A stretch of 64,000 bases of DNA, taken from the NCBI GenBank assembly GCA_002786025.1, contig NHNW01000007.1, positions 1-64,000 of the forward strand, written 5' to 3'. The DNA is from Zasmidium citrigriseum (lineage: Eukaryota > Ascomycota > Dothideomycetes > Mycosphaerellales > Mycosphaerellaceae). Position numbers and translations under genes: made by a program. The notes below the pieces were generated by a model, which was not told the origin of the DNA, ran no database searches, and saw nothing but the letters and a program-made list of their open reading frames with translations. Below are positions 11,407 to 23,002 of the stretch, one piece after another; within the stretch, counting starts at the first letter, position 1; each line of letters opens with the position of its first letter.

Positions 11407-14017
11407 TCACCACCCTCCGTGACCTCCCCAGCTGCCGTGCCATCCACCATGCCATCCTCCCCCATTCTTTCCTGGACAGCCTTGCAGCGCCGACGCCTTC
11501 ATCTTCTGAAAGTCAGGAGTTCCAAGACCAGTCTGATGCAAGCAATCTTTCGTCAGCAATACTCTCACATAGTCAAGTTGCGAGCTGATCTTACCGCTGG
11601 ATCCCATCCTTGGGTAGCATTCCAACTAGCATACGGAATGATGCCAGCACCTTCAATGGTCTGCCCAGACTGAAGATTGACGCCACCGCATCCCAAAGCT
11701 GCTCCTCCGGTGATGTCGTCAAGCGTACTGGCAGAACTGTACAGCCATGGATTGAGGAAGCCCAGGACTGGCTTTCCGGCTCTCAGTCGAGCGTCATTGA
11801 GCAATGCGACGATGCTGGAGAAGACCGGCACGGCTGCGGATGTCTGAAAGCCGAGTCAGTAAGCCATCAGACCTGAACGATTCATGGGGACTTTGGATAC
11901 TCACGCCGCCAGACAGCGCTCTGGATCCGTTGATGTACAGGAGGTAGCTGTCTCGAGTCAGCATGAGAACCAATATCGCCTGGAACCTCGACGAACTATG
12001 GATAAAGCGAATGCGCTGCGACGTCCGGCACTGCCCTTCCACCGAAGTCGGTGTAGTTGTTCTCGGAGTAGTATGTCTTTGCCACGGGATTGATGTGGCT
12101 GGAGAGGTAGGACGAGACTGCGTCTTTCTGGTACCAAGCCGTTTTGAAGTATCTGTTTGAATGTCAGTATCTCCTCGACGACGGACATGAGCAGCCTGAC
12201 CTTGAGAAGCCACCGCTTGAAGCATTCCAGGCGACCTGTGGAATTGCATATCAGCAAAGCAACAAGAGCAGCCGAACTTTCTTCACAGACCTCAGGGTTG
12301 TATGCCTGCGTTCCACCGACGGCAGTCACATATGGACAGGTGCTCGGAAACTGGGGAGTGAACTCGGGATGGCCATTGTAGATGTTGCCGACCGGACGAT
12401 TGCTTCGGCAAACGGCTCCAGTTCCTTCGTCTCCAGATGAGAAGAGCACACTCCTGCCACGAAGCCCGAGCATTCCAATCTGATTGCAGATGCGGGCTGC
12501 ATATCGATCGGGTACCTGAAGAATCCCAGTCAATAAACACCATGTTGGCTGTAGCGGAAAGATCGAAGGGTCTTCACTTACGGTGTTCTCGTGGTCGCCG
12601 TAGCTATGAGACAGTACATACGGTATCTTCGAATTTGGCTGCGAGAGCAGATATGAGACTGGAAAGGAATTGAAGTCAGTTGATGTGCAGACTGTTTTGT
12701 TGCTCTTGGGTGTGCTCACAGTATTGCAAGTATGGCTCGTTGGTATCAGCGGATGCATTCGGTAGCAGCAAGTCAGGGTAGAAAGGAGCAACGCCTGTCG
12801 AGCAGTGAGTAGATAGCCCGCTGGACATGGATTATTGGCCTCACCTCCGGTGATGTATGCTGGTGGAGCAGTCAGCTTCTTTCTTAAGACGTTGATCAAT
12901 GTGCGGAGGGGCTCTGTGCTTACTGTACACTGGTAGACCATCGACGAGGCCGATGATGTTCTGCACGTCCAAGTTCGCTTCGCCATCGGTCTCGGTCAAT
13001 GGATTCTGATCATTGACACCGCCGTTGATCAAAGAAAGAATGTCGAAGCTAGCCGGTGGTAGGTTGAACTCTTGCTCGAACAGCTTCAAGTCGCTGTAGC
13101 TCGGAGTCTCGTTGAGGAAGTTGGCGAAGGCGATGTTGCTGCCGGACTTCGGATCTGGCATATAGCCTTCTGTGTTGTACAGCTCTGAGAGGCAGGATGT
13201 CAGGAGATGTCTTACTTATGGTGCGATCGACTCACGCTTCAAACATTCTGGAGTGATGGCCTCATACTTGCGTCCAGTCCGTTTCGAGACGTAGGTGGTC
13301 AAGCACGATGGGTTCAAATCGTTTCTCTTCGTCAGCTGCTCGAGGTCATCCCTCTTCGATGGTTCCTCGAGACTCTCCAAGTCAACTCTTTCAGGCATCA
13401 CTGCTTGGCTCTCCATTTGTCCAAAGTACGTTGTAGGAGCGATGAGATCGATGTGTTCGGCCAATTCATTCGGGACAGAGTACGCCTATTCGATATCAGT
13501 AAAACTGAGTCTTCCACCATCAAAGCTGTCTTACCGTGGTCCGCAGGCGAGCTTCATTGCCTCTTCGGTAAAGTTCAAACTTCGTGTTCAACATCGAGTT
13601 CGCTTTGCCGGCTGTGGTCAAGAAGCTGACGGTCTGTCCATCACTCTTGATGTCCGTTGCCCCATGCTGTCGAAGCCATCCCGTCACTTTGCTGGAGGAC
13701 TCATTGGAGGGAGCAAACATTCCCCAATGGTTGTTCAGATCTTGATACTCTCCATACCGTGGACTGCAAGGCGTCGATACGGCTGAGAGCTCTGCCTCCA
13801 ATCGATCGAGATTTTGGTACTTGCTTCACCAATTGTTAGCTGAAGGCCATGCTCTTCGAGATATTGATACTCACAGAGCTGCATGCAGCCGCATTGGAGT
13901 GTTCTCATGCACTTTTCCGGAAGCAACCCATCCATGAGGAATCGATTGGAGCTCTTCCAGCACGACCAAGCCGTAGGCTGGCAACGCCAGTGAACAAAGA
14001 GTGTACAGCAAGCGCAT
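11407..14017 (-). CDS. Sedolisin family (S53) secreted protease, tripeptidyl-peptidase-like
   Basis: Thirteen exons, phase-consistent and joined by 48-66 bp introns: 14017-13875, 13823-13535, 13485-13236, 13184-12924, 12859-12845, 12794-12720, 12658-12582, 12515-12291, 12235-12201, 12152-11997, 11947-11905, 11843-11595, 11532-11407; about 647 residues. A signal peptide ([16 protein letters not shown]) and a Pro-kumamolisin propeptide lead to the catalytic domain. By my count Glu296 and Asp300 (GEANLDVQ), Asp399 (FSSGDEG) and Ser525 (GGTSAAVP) form the S53 acid-serine site. Exon 5 is only 15 bp (YITGG). The intron at 11948-11996 uses a GTTCGT donor. The protein ends in a short Gly/His/Trp tail (HGGW-type repeats). 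It lies about 220 bp from the RIP-dead insertion. Confidence 0.9.
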
Positions 14018-14525
14018 GATTTCGTCTCTTGCAGTGGAGAATTGGAGAGTGATGGATCTTTTTTCAACCCTGCGGACGGAGCTGCATTTGAACCTGCTGG
14101 GGCACACGACCAAGCTCATCCAAGCTCTTCGCCATGCCGTATCTTGGTGATGCAAAGCGCCGATAAACAAGTTCCCACTTGCCACATTGGTCGTGACGGA
14201 GCTCCGGATCTACCAGCGGTTAAAACTCAGCTCGCAATCACTTGATTTATTGATTATTTGCGAACGACGCTACGAACAGCCTCCGAACAGTCTCTCAATT
14301 AGTAGTATCTATCTCGTTAGGCTCCTTATTCCACTTCGAGCCTATCTAACGCTTTACTTTCTTCTTTATAGCGTTAAAAGCGCTAATCTACTTCCTTAAA
14401 TTACTATCTACCTTACTTAACTTACTCTCTAATACCTTATACTTACTCTCTACTACGGCTAACTTCGCCTATAGCTTATCTACCTTCTTCTCGAGGTTAG
14501 TAACTCGTTATTCGTTAGGAATTAC

Positions 14526-14556
14526 TAGTAGTAGAGGTAGTAGTAGTAGTAGTAGG
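14526..14556. repeat. (TAG)n microsatellite
   Basis: A short run of TAG/GTA trinucleotides inside the RIP block. It was possibly a CAG-type repeat before CpA to TpA conversion. Confidence 0.7.
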
Positions 14557-16039
14557 TACTTAAGACAAGTATACGCTAACTTACCTTTAATATAGTAGAA
14601 GGTATATACCTTATTAGTACTAGCCTTAATAGCGTATATATTACTAAGAGTTCCTAGCCTTATATACCTAGATTTTATTAGCGAATAGCCTATAAATACG
14701 ACCGCGAATAGGGTAAACTTACTAGTAATAGGCTATAGTATAAATAATACCCTTATTAGTCTCTATCGCCCTTCTAGCGTAGTTATACTTACGTAGCTAC
14801 TAAGAGGTATTCTTATAGGCTTAGGGGTCGTTACTATCGTAGTCGTTATACTAGTCTTACTATTAAGCTTAACTAACTAAATAGAACTAACTAGTAGTTT
14901 ATAGATAGCGGAATTAGAGGGTAGTAGTAGTAGCTATAAAGAGGAGGAATAGCTTATTAGATAGTTTAAGGAAGAAGAAGTTATAGAAGGAAGAGAGCGA
15001 AGATATAGGCGTAAGCGATAATAGGCTTCTAATAATAGTATCTAATAATAGCGAGTAAAGGATTAAATAAAGATTCGATAATAGTAGTAATAATAGTAAC
15101 GTTAATTAAATTCGATAATAGTAACGATAATTAGATCTAAATAAGGTAGCGAATAATAGCGAATAGAGTAGCAAATAGTATAGTAGCTAGATAAGGTAAC
15201 GTCTAAGTAGCTTATTAACGTTAAAGCTTATAAAGCTCTAGGATTAAAATTTCCCCTCGACGGCGATAGTAAGGTTAAATATTAACTAATTTTTATAAAA
15301 AGTAGATAATATTACTCGTATATACTATCTTACGGAGCTCCTTAAGTATTATTATATTCTATCTATATAATATTATAATATTCTACTATAAAGTTAATAA
15401 TTAAGCCTAGCTTCCCTAACCTTTAACTAGGCGGCGAGATTATCTATAGTATAAATAGTATAGTTAGTAATAGTAGCGGCTAGTACGAATAGTACGACGA
15501 ATATACCGCGAGTAGTATTCTCGAGATAGATAGAGTACTAAGAAGTAAAAGTAGACTAAGGATTCTAGGAAAGTTAGAATCTAAATAGTACCGCGAATAT
15601 ATAATAAATAGACTCGCTATAATTATACGCCTAATTATTCTTTAAATAGAGGCTTACTAGCCTATTCGCGTAGTTATTCGTTAACTAGATTTAGCTACTA
15701 GTTTTAAGTTACTAATAGCTTCTTAGTCTCTTAGAGACTATCCTTACTATATATAAGAAAGTAAGCTCTAATCGTATTACGTAGCTTACGATAGACCTAT
15801 AGGTAGACTCTCTTATTATTCGTATCTAGTATAGAGCTAGGTATAGGTATACTAGAGTCCGTTTCTACGTTAATTAAGCGCTAGATCTAGGGTAAATAGG
15901 CTTAATAGTACTAAGTAAGAGTCTCTTCTAGTAGGTATTCCTTAATATCGAAGTCCTCGTAGTTACGCTATATAGGTATAATAAGCTTAGATAGGTAAGT
16001 AATTCCTCTCTTCTAGAAGCTAATAGTCTCTAGGTAGTA

Positions 16040-17352
16040 ATAAAGTATAAAAGGAATACTACTAATAGTATAAGGCCTATTCTTCTACTTACGGATACAA
16101 TAGGTATTCTACGTTTCTATAAAGTTAGTAATCTCCTTCCTTAAGATTAGTATATAGATAAAAACTATAGTAATTCGATTACTCTTCCTACTATACGTTA
16201 GCGGTATATTCGTATAGTCGTTTATAGATATAGGATAGTATAAACCTTCCCTTTATATAATCTCTATAGTTACTAAGCTCCTTAAAGTACTCGCGCTAGC
16301 TACTAGTATAAGTAAATAACTACTTCTACTAGCTCTCGATACGTTAATTTATCTTACTCGTACTATAATAAAAGTAGTTATCCTAGGTTAGTAGCTTTAA
16401 GAGTCTATTAGTAGTACGTTTGTATAGCTATTCGTAATTAGTATACCTCTAGGCTAGTATAGAGCTACTTACGTAATATTAAGTAAGTATCTACTATATA
16501 GCGAGTCTCTTTACTATAGTTAGTCTAAACGATATATAGGCTTTAAGAGTCTATTAGTAGTCGTTCGTAGCTTATTTATAGTACTAATCGTACTTATATT
16601 ACTCTACTAATAGTAGTAGTTTCTATATATTAGGCCTAAACGGAGATCTAAGAGCGGCCTAATACCCTAACGTATACCTATATAATAAATCTTAAAAAGA
16701 CGTCGATATAGGTATATACCTAGAACTCCTAATACTCTATTTTATAGTAGGTATCTATAGAATAGGTATACCCTAGCCTATTTACTCGTTTCCCCCCTAG
16801 AAAGTAATATTATTACTAGCGTAATACCCTTATATTAACTATATCTTTATTTAACTCTATAAGTACCTCGTATAGCTAGTTACGACTATAGAAGTTAAAC
16901 TACTTCCGTATATTAATATATAGTATCCTACGGCTATAATAGGTTATATAGCTACTATCTAGCTCCTCTCGTAATACCTTAAGGATATATTACTTAGCCT
17001 ACTCTCTTTTATTAGCCTCTACCCTCTTACGAAGGCTTATAGCCTTCTAAATTATAGTAATATAACGAGGACTAATATTATACCTATCTAGGTTTAGTAT
17101 AGTAGTAGTCTCGTTATCTATAAAGTAGAGGAAGTAGAAAGTATAAGTAACCCGTTAGCGTAGAACGAGTATATCCTTTATAGGTAGTCGTACTATCTAC
17201 TATAGTAGGCCCTAGTCCTTAATACGGCGGCGGAGAGTACTCTTACTAATAATAAGTCTATAGCTATTAGCGAGTATACGAAGGATATTAGCCTACTTAG
17301 CTCTACTATATACGAGGATCTTAATAATACTATAGTATTTATCTAGTAGTAA
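16040..17352 (-). pseudogene. Integrase-core (rve-type DDE) transposase relic
   Basis: From 17352 down to about 16540 one minus-strand frame is interrupted only by TAG and TAA, never TGA, as RIP of CAG, CAA and TGG predicts. It shows a helix-turn-helix-like segment ('ISKSTLRRRIKD'), then 'GGKRVNRLGYTYSIDTY.KIE', then 'VYTYIDVFLRFII.VYV', matching the 'D..SRYIIWVYVG' strand of the integrase fold. Further down, near 16060-16120, 'NTYCIRK.KNRPY' matches the 'N.H.IRKQKNRP' stretch typical after the DDE core in a fungal integrase-core family. The frame between these parts was not fully traced. It is not functional. Confidence 0.7.
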
Positions 17353-18249
17353 TAGTAGACGTCTAGTCGTTTAGGTAGATATTATTACTATTAGTAAATA
17401 GAGTAGCGAACGTAACGATAAATAGGGCGGATAGTAGGTAGTAGATAGTAGTAAATAGTTAACGACGACTAATAAATATAGAGGTACCTTAGTATTTTAT
17501 ATAAGTAGCTATAGGTTATTTACGGCTTATTCGTAGCGTTATTCGAGTATAGTCGATTTTAGGGGTTATAACTATTTTACTAATATTATTACGACTAATA
17601 CTACGAATAAGCTATAAGTACTATATCTTCGGTTAGTTAGACTTAGCTAGTATCTCTATCGTATATTATAAACTAAGATAGTAGTAGCTACTACTAAACG
17701 CTACTTTTAAACTATCTACTATAGTCTATTAAACTATACTAGTTTCGAATACTAGCGCGAACGCTAGATAAATACTACCCTACTAATTAGAGCGGCCTTC
17801 GTATAAGGTAATAAAAATACTATAGGCTTAGTAATAGCGATAGCTCTATTAGCCTTATATACTCTAGAGGTAGGAAACGCCCTTCTATATAGGTAGTAGT
17901 ATTTATTCCTACTATATAGCAAGATTCTAAGTATATAAATAACTATATAAGTATACTATAAATACGCTATTATTAATATATCTAGTACCTAGTTAGAGTA
18001 CTACTCGAAGATAGGGATTAATTATACTATAATACTTACCTCGTATATATTCTATAGCTAGTATAGCGGCTATAACCCTAACGGTCCTTAGTAACCTTTC
18101 GTATATAAGTCTTTAGCTATACTATTACGAAATAGATAACTAAACGCTACTACGAACGCTACTACGAACGCTACTACCCCTACTACTACTACTACTAACG
18201 CTAGTAGCCTACGAGGATTTACGCTATTTAATCCCTTAGCTAGGCTAGA

Positions 18250-19500
18250 TTAGTCTATAAACGATACCGCGAACGACGACTCGAACGACTTCTCTTCGAT
18301 TATAAATAAGGTAGAGATCTATCGCTAGGGGCCTATCTATAGAAGCTATTCTATAGGAGCTAGACGCCTCTCGTTATTACGCTAACTACTAGCTATAAAG
18401 TCTACGAATTTACTACGAAGTAAGAAGATTAGTACGCCTATTACTCTTATAGTCTAATACGAGATAAAGGTCTATAGCTAATATATAAAGGTAGAGCGTA
18501 ATAGGTAGCGAGATTATTAACCGCCTTAGGTCCTTATACTACCTATATTAGATAGTTAGCCTAAGTAGAAGTTTACGAAGAAGAATAAGAGTCTCCTAGA
18601 TTTCCTACTTAAGCGCCTACTAAATAGGTTTAATCTAAGGGCTACTATTATAGATTACTACGACTATATATTAATTACTAGATACTCTAATAATATATAT
18701 AAGGCTAAATAGTACGATTCGTTCCTTATTAGTCTAAAGGCTACTAACGAACCCTCGCTAGCTAATAAGCTTATTCTATTTAATAAGGTTATAGTTAAGG
18801 GGTAGGCTCTTTAGTACTAGTTTATAATTACTATCTTTTAGATAAACGCTAAGTCTAGGACTAATAAGAGGAAATATATAATAGTACTATTAATAGTAAC
18901 TCTAGTAGTAATAAGGAAGTAGCCTACGCTAAGTAATAATAATCTCTTTATAACGAACGATAATATAAACGACGATACGAACGACCTCGCGAGTTCCTCT
19001 ATAATTATTAAGTAAGAGCTATCGACTATCTTACTACTAAAGTAGTAGCCTATAGAGGCTAGCTCGTAGCTAGAGTATATTATTAATCTAAACTAACCTC
19101 TAGAGATATTCGATATTAAGGAAGACTTAAACGCTAGTATAAACGCTAGTATAAACGCTAGCGTAAATACCCTATCTAGTTTAGTTATATAGAGTATAAA
19201 GCTAGCTAATAATATATTATAAGCTATAAATACCCTAACGAGTAAGTAGTAAATAGCGTAGGTACTTAATAAAGAAGCGAAGGCGGAGGTAATAGCGAAG
19301 GCGGATAAGGCGATAGTAGTAGTAGCGAGAGTACTTATAAAGAAGAGGAAGATATCTAAGAAGGCTATAAAGGAGATTACGAACGGCCCTACGACTAAGC
19401 TACGAATATAGGGGGTAAGGACGTATAAGTAGAATAGTAAGTTTATCTCTAAGAAGTAGAAGTATTCGTAAAAGCGTTTATAGAAGCGTTCGTACTCTAT
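18250..19500 (+). pseudogene. Unidentified coding relic of the element
   Basis: A plus-strand frame reads through about 18400-19110 with only TAG/TAA interruptions and protein-like composition ('KKNKSLLDFLLKRLLNRFNLRATI', split here by no other stops), and a Lys/Arg-rich continuation near 19260-19500. I recognise no family. It lies opposite to the transposase relic, so it may be a second element gene, a cargo gene or another nested element. Confidence 0.35.
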
Positions 19501-19579
19501 CTAATTAAACTTCTCTCTTTACTTTAATCTTAATAGCCCTATCGCTTACCTACTCTACTAGTAATACTACTAGCGATAC

Positions 19580-19627
19580 TAGTAGTAGTAGTAGTAGTAG
19601 TAGTAGCGGTAGCGGCGGTAGTAGTAA
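19580..19627. repeat. (AGT)n / (GCG) mixed microsatellite
   Basis: A run of about nine AGT units followed by CGG-containing variants near the right end of the RIP block. RIP of CAG or TGG type repeats would give this form, but replication slippage alone also can. Confidence 0.7.
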
Positions 19628-20010
19628 TATATAGACGTTAGCTATAGTAGATCTTAATAGCGGAGATAGTACTAGAGGGGGTATATTAATAGTAGAGGTA
19701 ATTCCTACGCCTATCTATAGCTCGTTTACGCTAGTATTCGTATATATCTTTCTTTATACTAAGAAGTATATAGTCTTACTTATTCGCGGCTAATTCGCTA
19801 GTATGTTTATACGTTATTTATTATATTAGCTTATAGGTAAGCTAGTAATATAAGGTTTTTTAGGGCTCCTATATCTAATTATAGGCTATTCGTAGTAATA
19901 TTCGTATAGAACGATCCCTAGGTATTAGGATAAGGAATTTATAGAGAGTATATTATAGATATTAAGCGTTATACGAATAGAGGCGCGAACATACTGCGAT
20001 TAGACGGCTA

Positions 20011-20704
20011 TTAAGAAGGTTTGAAGTTTGAGTTTTGACCGCTCGTACATCTGGAGCTCCTTAGTCGTAGTACCTCGTGCTAGATGGTGCTACACGGCTG
20101 CGTCATGCCCGAACAGGAAGCTGGCAGAATGGTTCCTGCATACGCCATGTTGCAACGCAGCCGACCCACTGCTATCAATCGTACCCCGCTCTTCACTCCG
20201 TCGCTTGTTCGTTCCAACGCCGGTTGCATGCGGTTCATGCGAAGGAGTTCGATCGGATGGACGATATTGCCGTGCTCGGTTTTGGTCAAAGCGGATTTCG
20301 GTCGAAGGTACTGTTGTTGGTATGGGGACGAGGACCTGCCGTTTGTCGACTCAAGGTCCGATGCATGAGGAACTGGTTTGGTTGCAGAAGAAGAGAGAGT
20401 GTTAGTCTAGGTTGAAATACATCATCGTAAACAATTTCTGCCGATTCATCGTTCGACCGCTAAGACTGAAGTCTCCGGGAGTGCAGTCTGATAAATAGCA
20501 ACGTTTGTTCTCACTTGCATCTCAGCGTTGCCGCAGGTCGAATCGTTGAACTGAAGAAAATCCCCTGAGAACGTGATCTGGATGAGCAAGGCAATGCCAG
20601 CATTTGAAATTGACAGGCAAGCCGCCCTTGCAAGGAGTTCACGAGGAGTCTTCTCTCAATCAAATGCTTCCAACATCTCCTCTGTCCTTCGTACCCAACT
20701 CACA
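20011..20704. other. Intergenic, no supported gene
   Basis: Normal composition resumes at about 20020. Several short overlapping frames occur on both strands between 20028 and 20415 but none shows a family signature or splice structure. The last 150 bp before 20705 are the likely promoter of the next gene. Confidence 0.5.
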
Positions 20705-21238
20705 ATGTTCCGACTCGGGCAAAGATTTACCACCACGCAAGCCTTTTCGAAGACTTCCCGGGGACGCCTTCTCAGACTACCAGCCTGGCGTCCGGTCGTA
20801 TTACCACGGGCAACTCCGACGTACCAGCTGGCCTCGATCATAACGATTACACGATATGACGACGATCCAAATCCCAAGGTAGAGGTTCATAGAAAGTTCT
20901 TATTGGCTCCTCATCGTACGACTGCAGGCTGTGAGATGGATCGTATAACACTCTACTTTCAGGACTATCCGGACGAGACTGGCGTTGCCTGGACTTTCAA
21001 TTATCCGAAAGCACTGGGAGGTGAAATGGTTGAAGAGCTCTACTCTGCGGCTGTAAAGATGGACTACGAAGACGAATACGTCGTGGCAGTCAAAGGCTGG
21101 GCTTTCCCGCGATGGGTCCAAGCGATGAATCGAAAGGGCGAGATGTTGAACTTCAAGTTACATGATGCAGACGATCTGGAGTGGGATGATGGTCTTGATG
21201 AGGCAGTCGCCATTGCTGAGAAAAGAAAGAAGGATTGA
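20705..21238 (+). CDS. Hypothetical protein, probable mitochondrial presequence
   Basis: A single-exon frame. I chose the ATG at 20705 because it has a good CACAATG context and begins MFRLGQRFTTTQAFSKTSRG, an Arg/Ser/Thr-rich stretch without acids typical of mitochondrial targeting; the same frame is open upstream to 20573. The mature part is acidic ('QDYPDETGVAWTFNYP', 'DADDLEWDDGLDEAV') and ends in a Lys-rich KRKKD. I recognise no family and propose no function. About 177 residues from this start. Confidence 0.5.
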   Translation: MFRLGQRFTTTQAFSKTSRGRLLRLPAWRPVVLPRATPTYQLASIITITRYDDDPNPKVEVHRKFLLAPHRTTAGCEMDRITLYFQDYPDETGVAWTFNYPKALGGEMVEELYSAAVKMDYEDEYVVAVKGWAFPRWVQAMNRKGEMLNFKLHDADDLEWDDGLDEAVAIAEKRKKD

Positions 21239-21562
21239 GTATTCGCAATTGTAGCATCTGCCGCGAGAGCGGAGATGAATCGGGCGACATTGAGATGCGA
21301 TTCTGGTATAGCATGTATCGCTCTTCTTCGACGACGCTTGCTCTTTCCACGCGTATGACTAACGCAGGAGTAGATTCAAGCCTGAGACATCACCGACTCG
21401 CGCAAGGCTGAGATCTTCATCCTGCAGAGATGAGTGACCAGCCACAGCTCTCTCACAAATTCTCGTCGCCGCGGCTACGGCCTTTCTGTCAGCTGCTTCC
21501 CGATGAGGCCTTTGCCCGCTGGAACCGCATCCGCGGAAACCTGATCTGCCGTTCGAATCTCA

Positions 21563-22603
21563 CTACTCCGTCTTGCTCCATGCATCGCCCAACCGAAAGC
21601 CTTGCGGATACGGATCACTTGGATCCAAGACGACCTGCTCGAAGCCCGTGATCCAAGCCCTGCCGCTCACAGTCGGCTCTATCGCCGCAAATTCTTCAAG
21701 TGTTGTCGAACTTTTGATGCGAGCCTGGAATTCCGAACCAAGTAGACTTCGACTGACGAACTTCTCTCCCACTGCGAGTTGATCTTTAGCATGCAAGACT
21801 GCCATTTGAGCACAAGTGCCAGTCCCGCATGGACTTCGATCGAGCCTTCCTGGCAGCACGACGGTGGCATTGCGAACAGTCTTCCCATTCGAAGTGTCTC
21901 TCACCGGTCCACGAAAAACCAGATTAGTGGCACCTTTGATCTCCTTGTTCTGGGGATGGATGGGCGTGATCATCCTTCTCACTTCCTTGCTAATTCGATT
22001 CCCTAGTTTGACAATCTCCGCTCCATCGACGTCGGGATCTTCAAAATTGATCCCCACCGCCGCAGCATCAACAACTGTGCAGAAAATTCCAGAGAATGCA
22101 ATATCGAAAGAGATCTCGCCCAGACCCGGAATATCGACCCTGTAGTCAAGCCCATACACGAAAGCCGGGACACTATCGAACTCCACCCGCCGACACTTCC
22201 CTCCGTCACACATAGCTCTGACATCCACCGTTCCCGCCGCCGTCTCCAACACCAGCCTCGTCTCTGGCTCACGCATCTCCACCATTCCCGTCTCTAGCAG
22301 AACGGTCGATACACACATCAAATTCGACCCAGACATCGTCGCCCACTCGTCCGCCTCCATGATCAAAAAAGCAGCATCCGCTCTTGGATCACAGGGTGGG
22401 ACAAGAAGGTTGATGCACATGGCCGAGCGACCTCTGGGTTCGTTGAGAATGAGTTTGCGAAGGTCGTCGAGGTGTTGTTGGCAGTGCTGGAACTTGGAGA
22501 ACATGGTTTCGCCAGGTGGCGGGAGAATGCCGCCGATGATCACATTGCCGATTTCGCCTTCGGCGTGGGCTTTGACGATGTGGATATTTCGGGAGAAGTG
22601 CAT
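21563..22603 (-). CDS. Proline racemase family enzyme, likely trans-3-hydroxy-L-proline dehydratase type
   Basis: An intronless 346-residue protein covering the whole proline racemase fold. The C-terminal catalytic motif DRSPCGTGT (Cys259) is intact. At the N-terminal catalytic position, where true racemases have Cys (MCGH), it reads MSGSN, with Ser91. In this family Cys/Cys enzymes racemise proline or epimerise hydroxyproline, while Thr/Cys or Ser/Cys members often act as trans-3-hydroxy-L-proline dehydratases. Other family marks are 'GGILPPPGETM' and 'NEPRG' near the N-terminus and 'GRAWITGFEQVVLDPSDPY' at the end. It lies 400 bp downstream of an FAD oxidoreductase in the same direction. 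Substrate is inferred, not proven. Confidence 0.85.
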   Translation of the reverse strand: MHFSRNIHIVKAHAEGEIGNVIIGGILPPPGETMFSKFQHCQQHLDDLRKLILNEPRGRSAMCINLLVPPCDPRADAAFLIMEADEWATMSGSNLMCVSTVLLETGMVEMREPETRLVLETAAGTVDVRAMCDGGKCRRVEFDSVPAFVYGLDYRVDIPGLGEISFDIAFSGIFCTVVDAAAVGINFEDPDVDGAEIVKLGNRISKEVRRMITPIHPQNKEIKGATNLVFRGPVRDTSNGKTVRNATVVLPGRLDRSPCGTGTCAQMAVLHAKDQLAVGEKFVSRSLLGSEFQARIKSSTTLEEFAAIEPTVSGRAWITGFEQVVLDPSDPYPQGFRLGDAWSKTE

Positions 22604-23002
22604 CTTGCAAGTTAATGGAAGTGATGATAGATCGAAGGAAGGTGGGACTCGGAGGTCGATTGGGATTGGGCCAGTGGAGCTCTGGATTCAGTCAGACGGT
22701 CAAATCGTGCAGAACCAGACCTTCTGCTTCGTTCGTATGGAACTGGACTTGGTTCAACAGAGTAGTATTAGAAGAAGAAGAAGGTAGGTGTCGAGTAGCT
22801 TTCAGGTGTTCTGCGTCCTCGTTAGAGCTTGTGGAACGAGCAATCCTTCGGTGTATTACAAAGCAGAATGTCTCGTGCGAGCAGGCATTCAGCTTCAAGG
22901 CTCTCGCAATAGTGCACTCGCGTGATCTCTCAATGGAATCTGAGCGTAGATCTATTGAACAAGAATCAAGGAGAGACGATTTCAATTACACCCTCCTCGC
23001 TC

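Larger units (their letters stand above)
14240..20010. mobile_element. RIP-inactivated transposable element(s), integrase-core type
   Basis: A 5.8-kb block depleted of CA and TG and rich in TA, with sharp borders against normal DNA near 14240 and 20010. It contains a transposase relic on the minus strand (16040-17352) and a second coding relic on the plus strand (18250-19500). Repeated 'cgaacg' words occur near both ends and inside, but I could not find clear terminal inverted repeats or target-site duplications, so the true ends, and whether it is one element or nested copies, remain open. Confidence 0.8.

Noticed and set aside
14240..20010. Terminal inverted repeats built from cgaacg words
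   Set aside because: The words are common through the block and the two ends do not align over more than a few bases.
20028..20415. Overlapping plus-strand frames right of the RIP element
   Set aside because: Three frames overlap with similar length and none has a motif; more likely non-coding.
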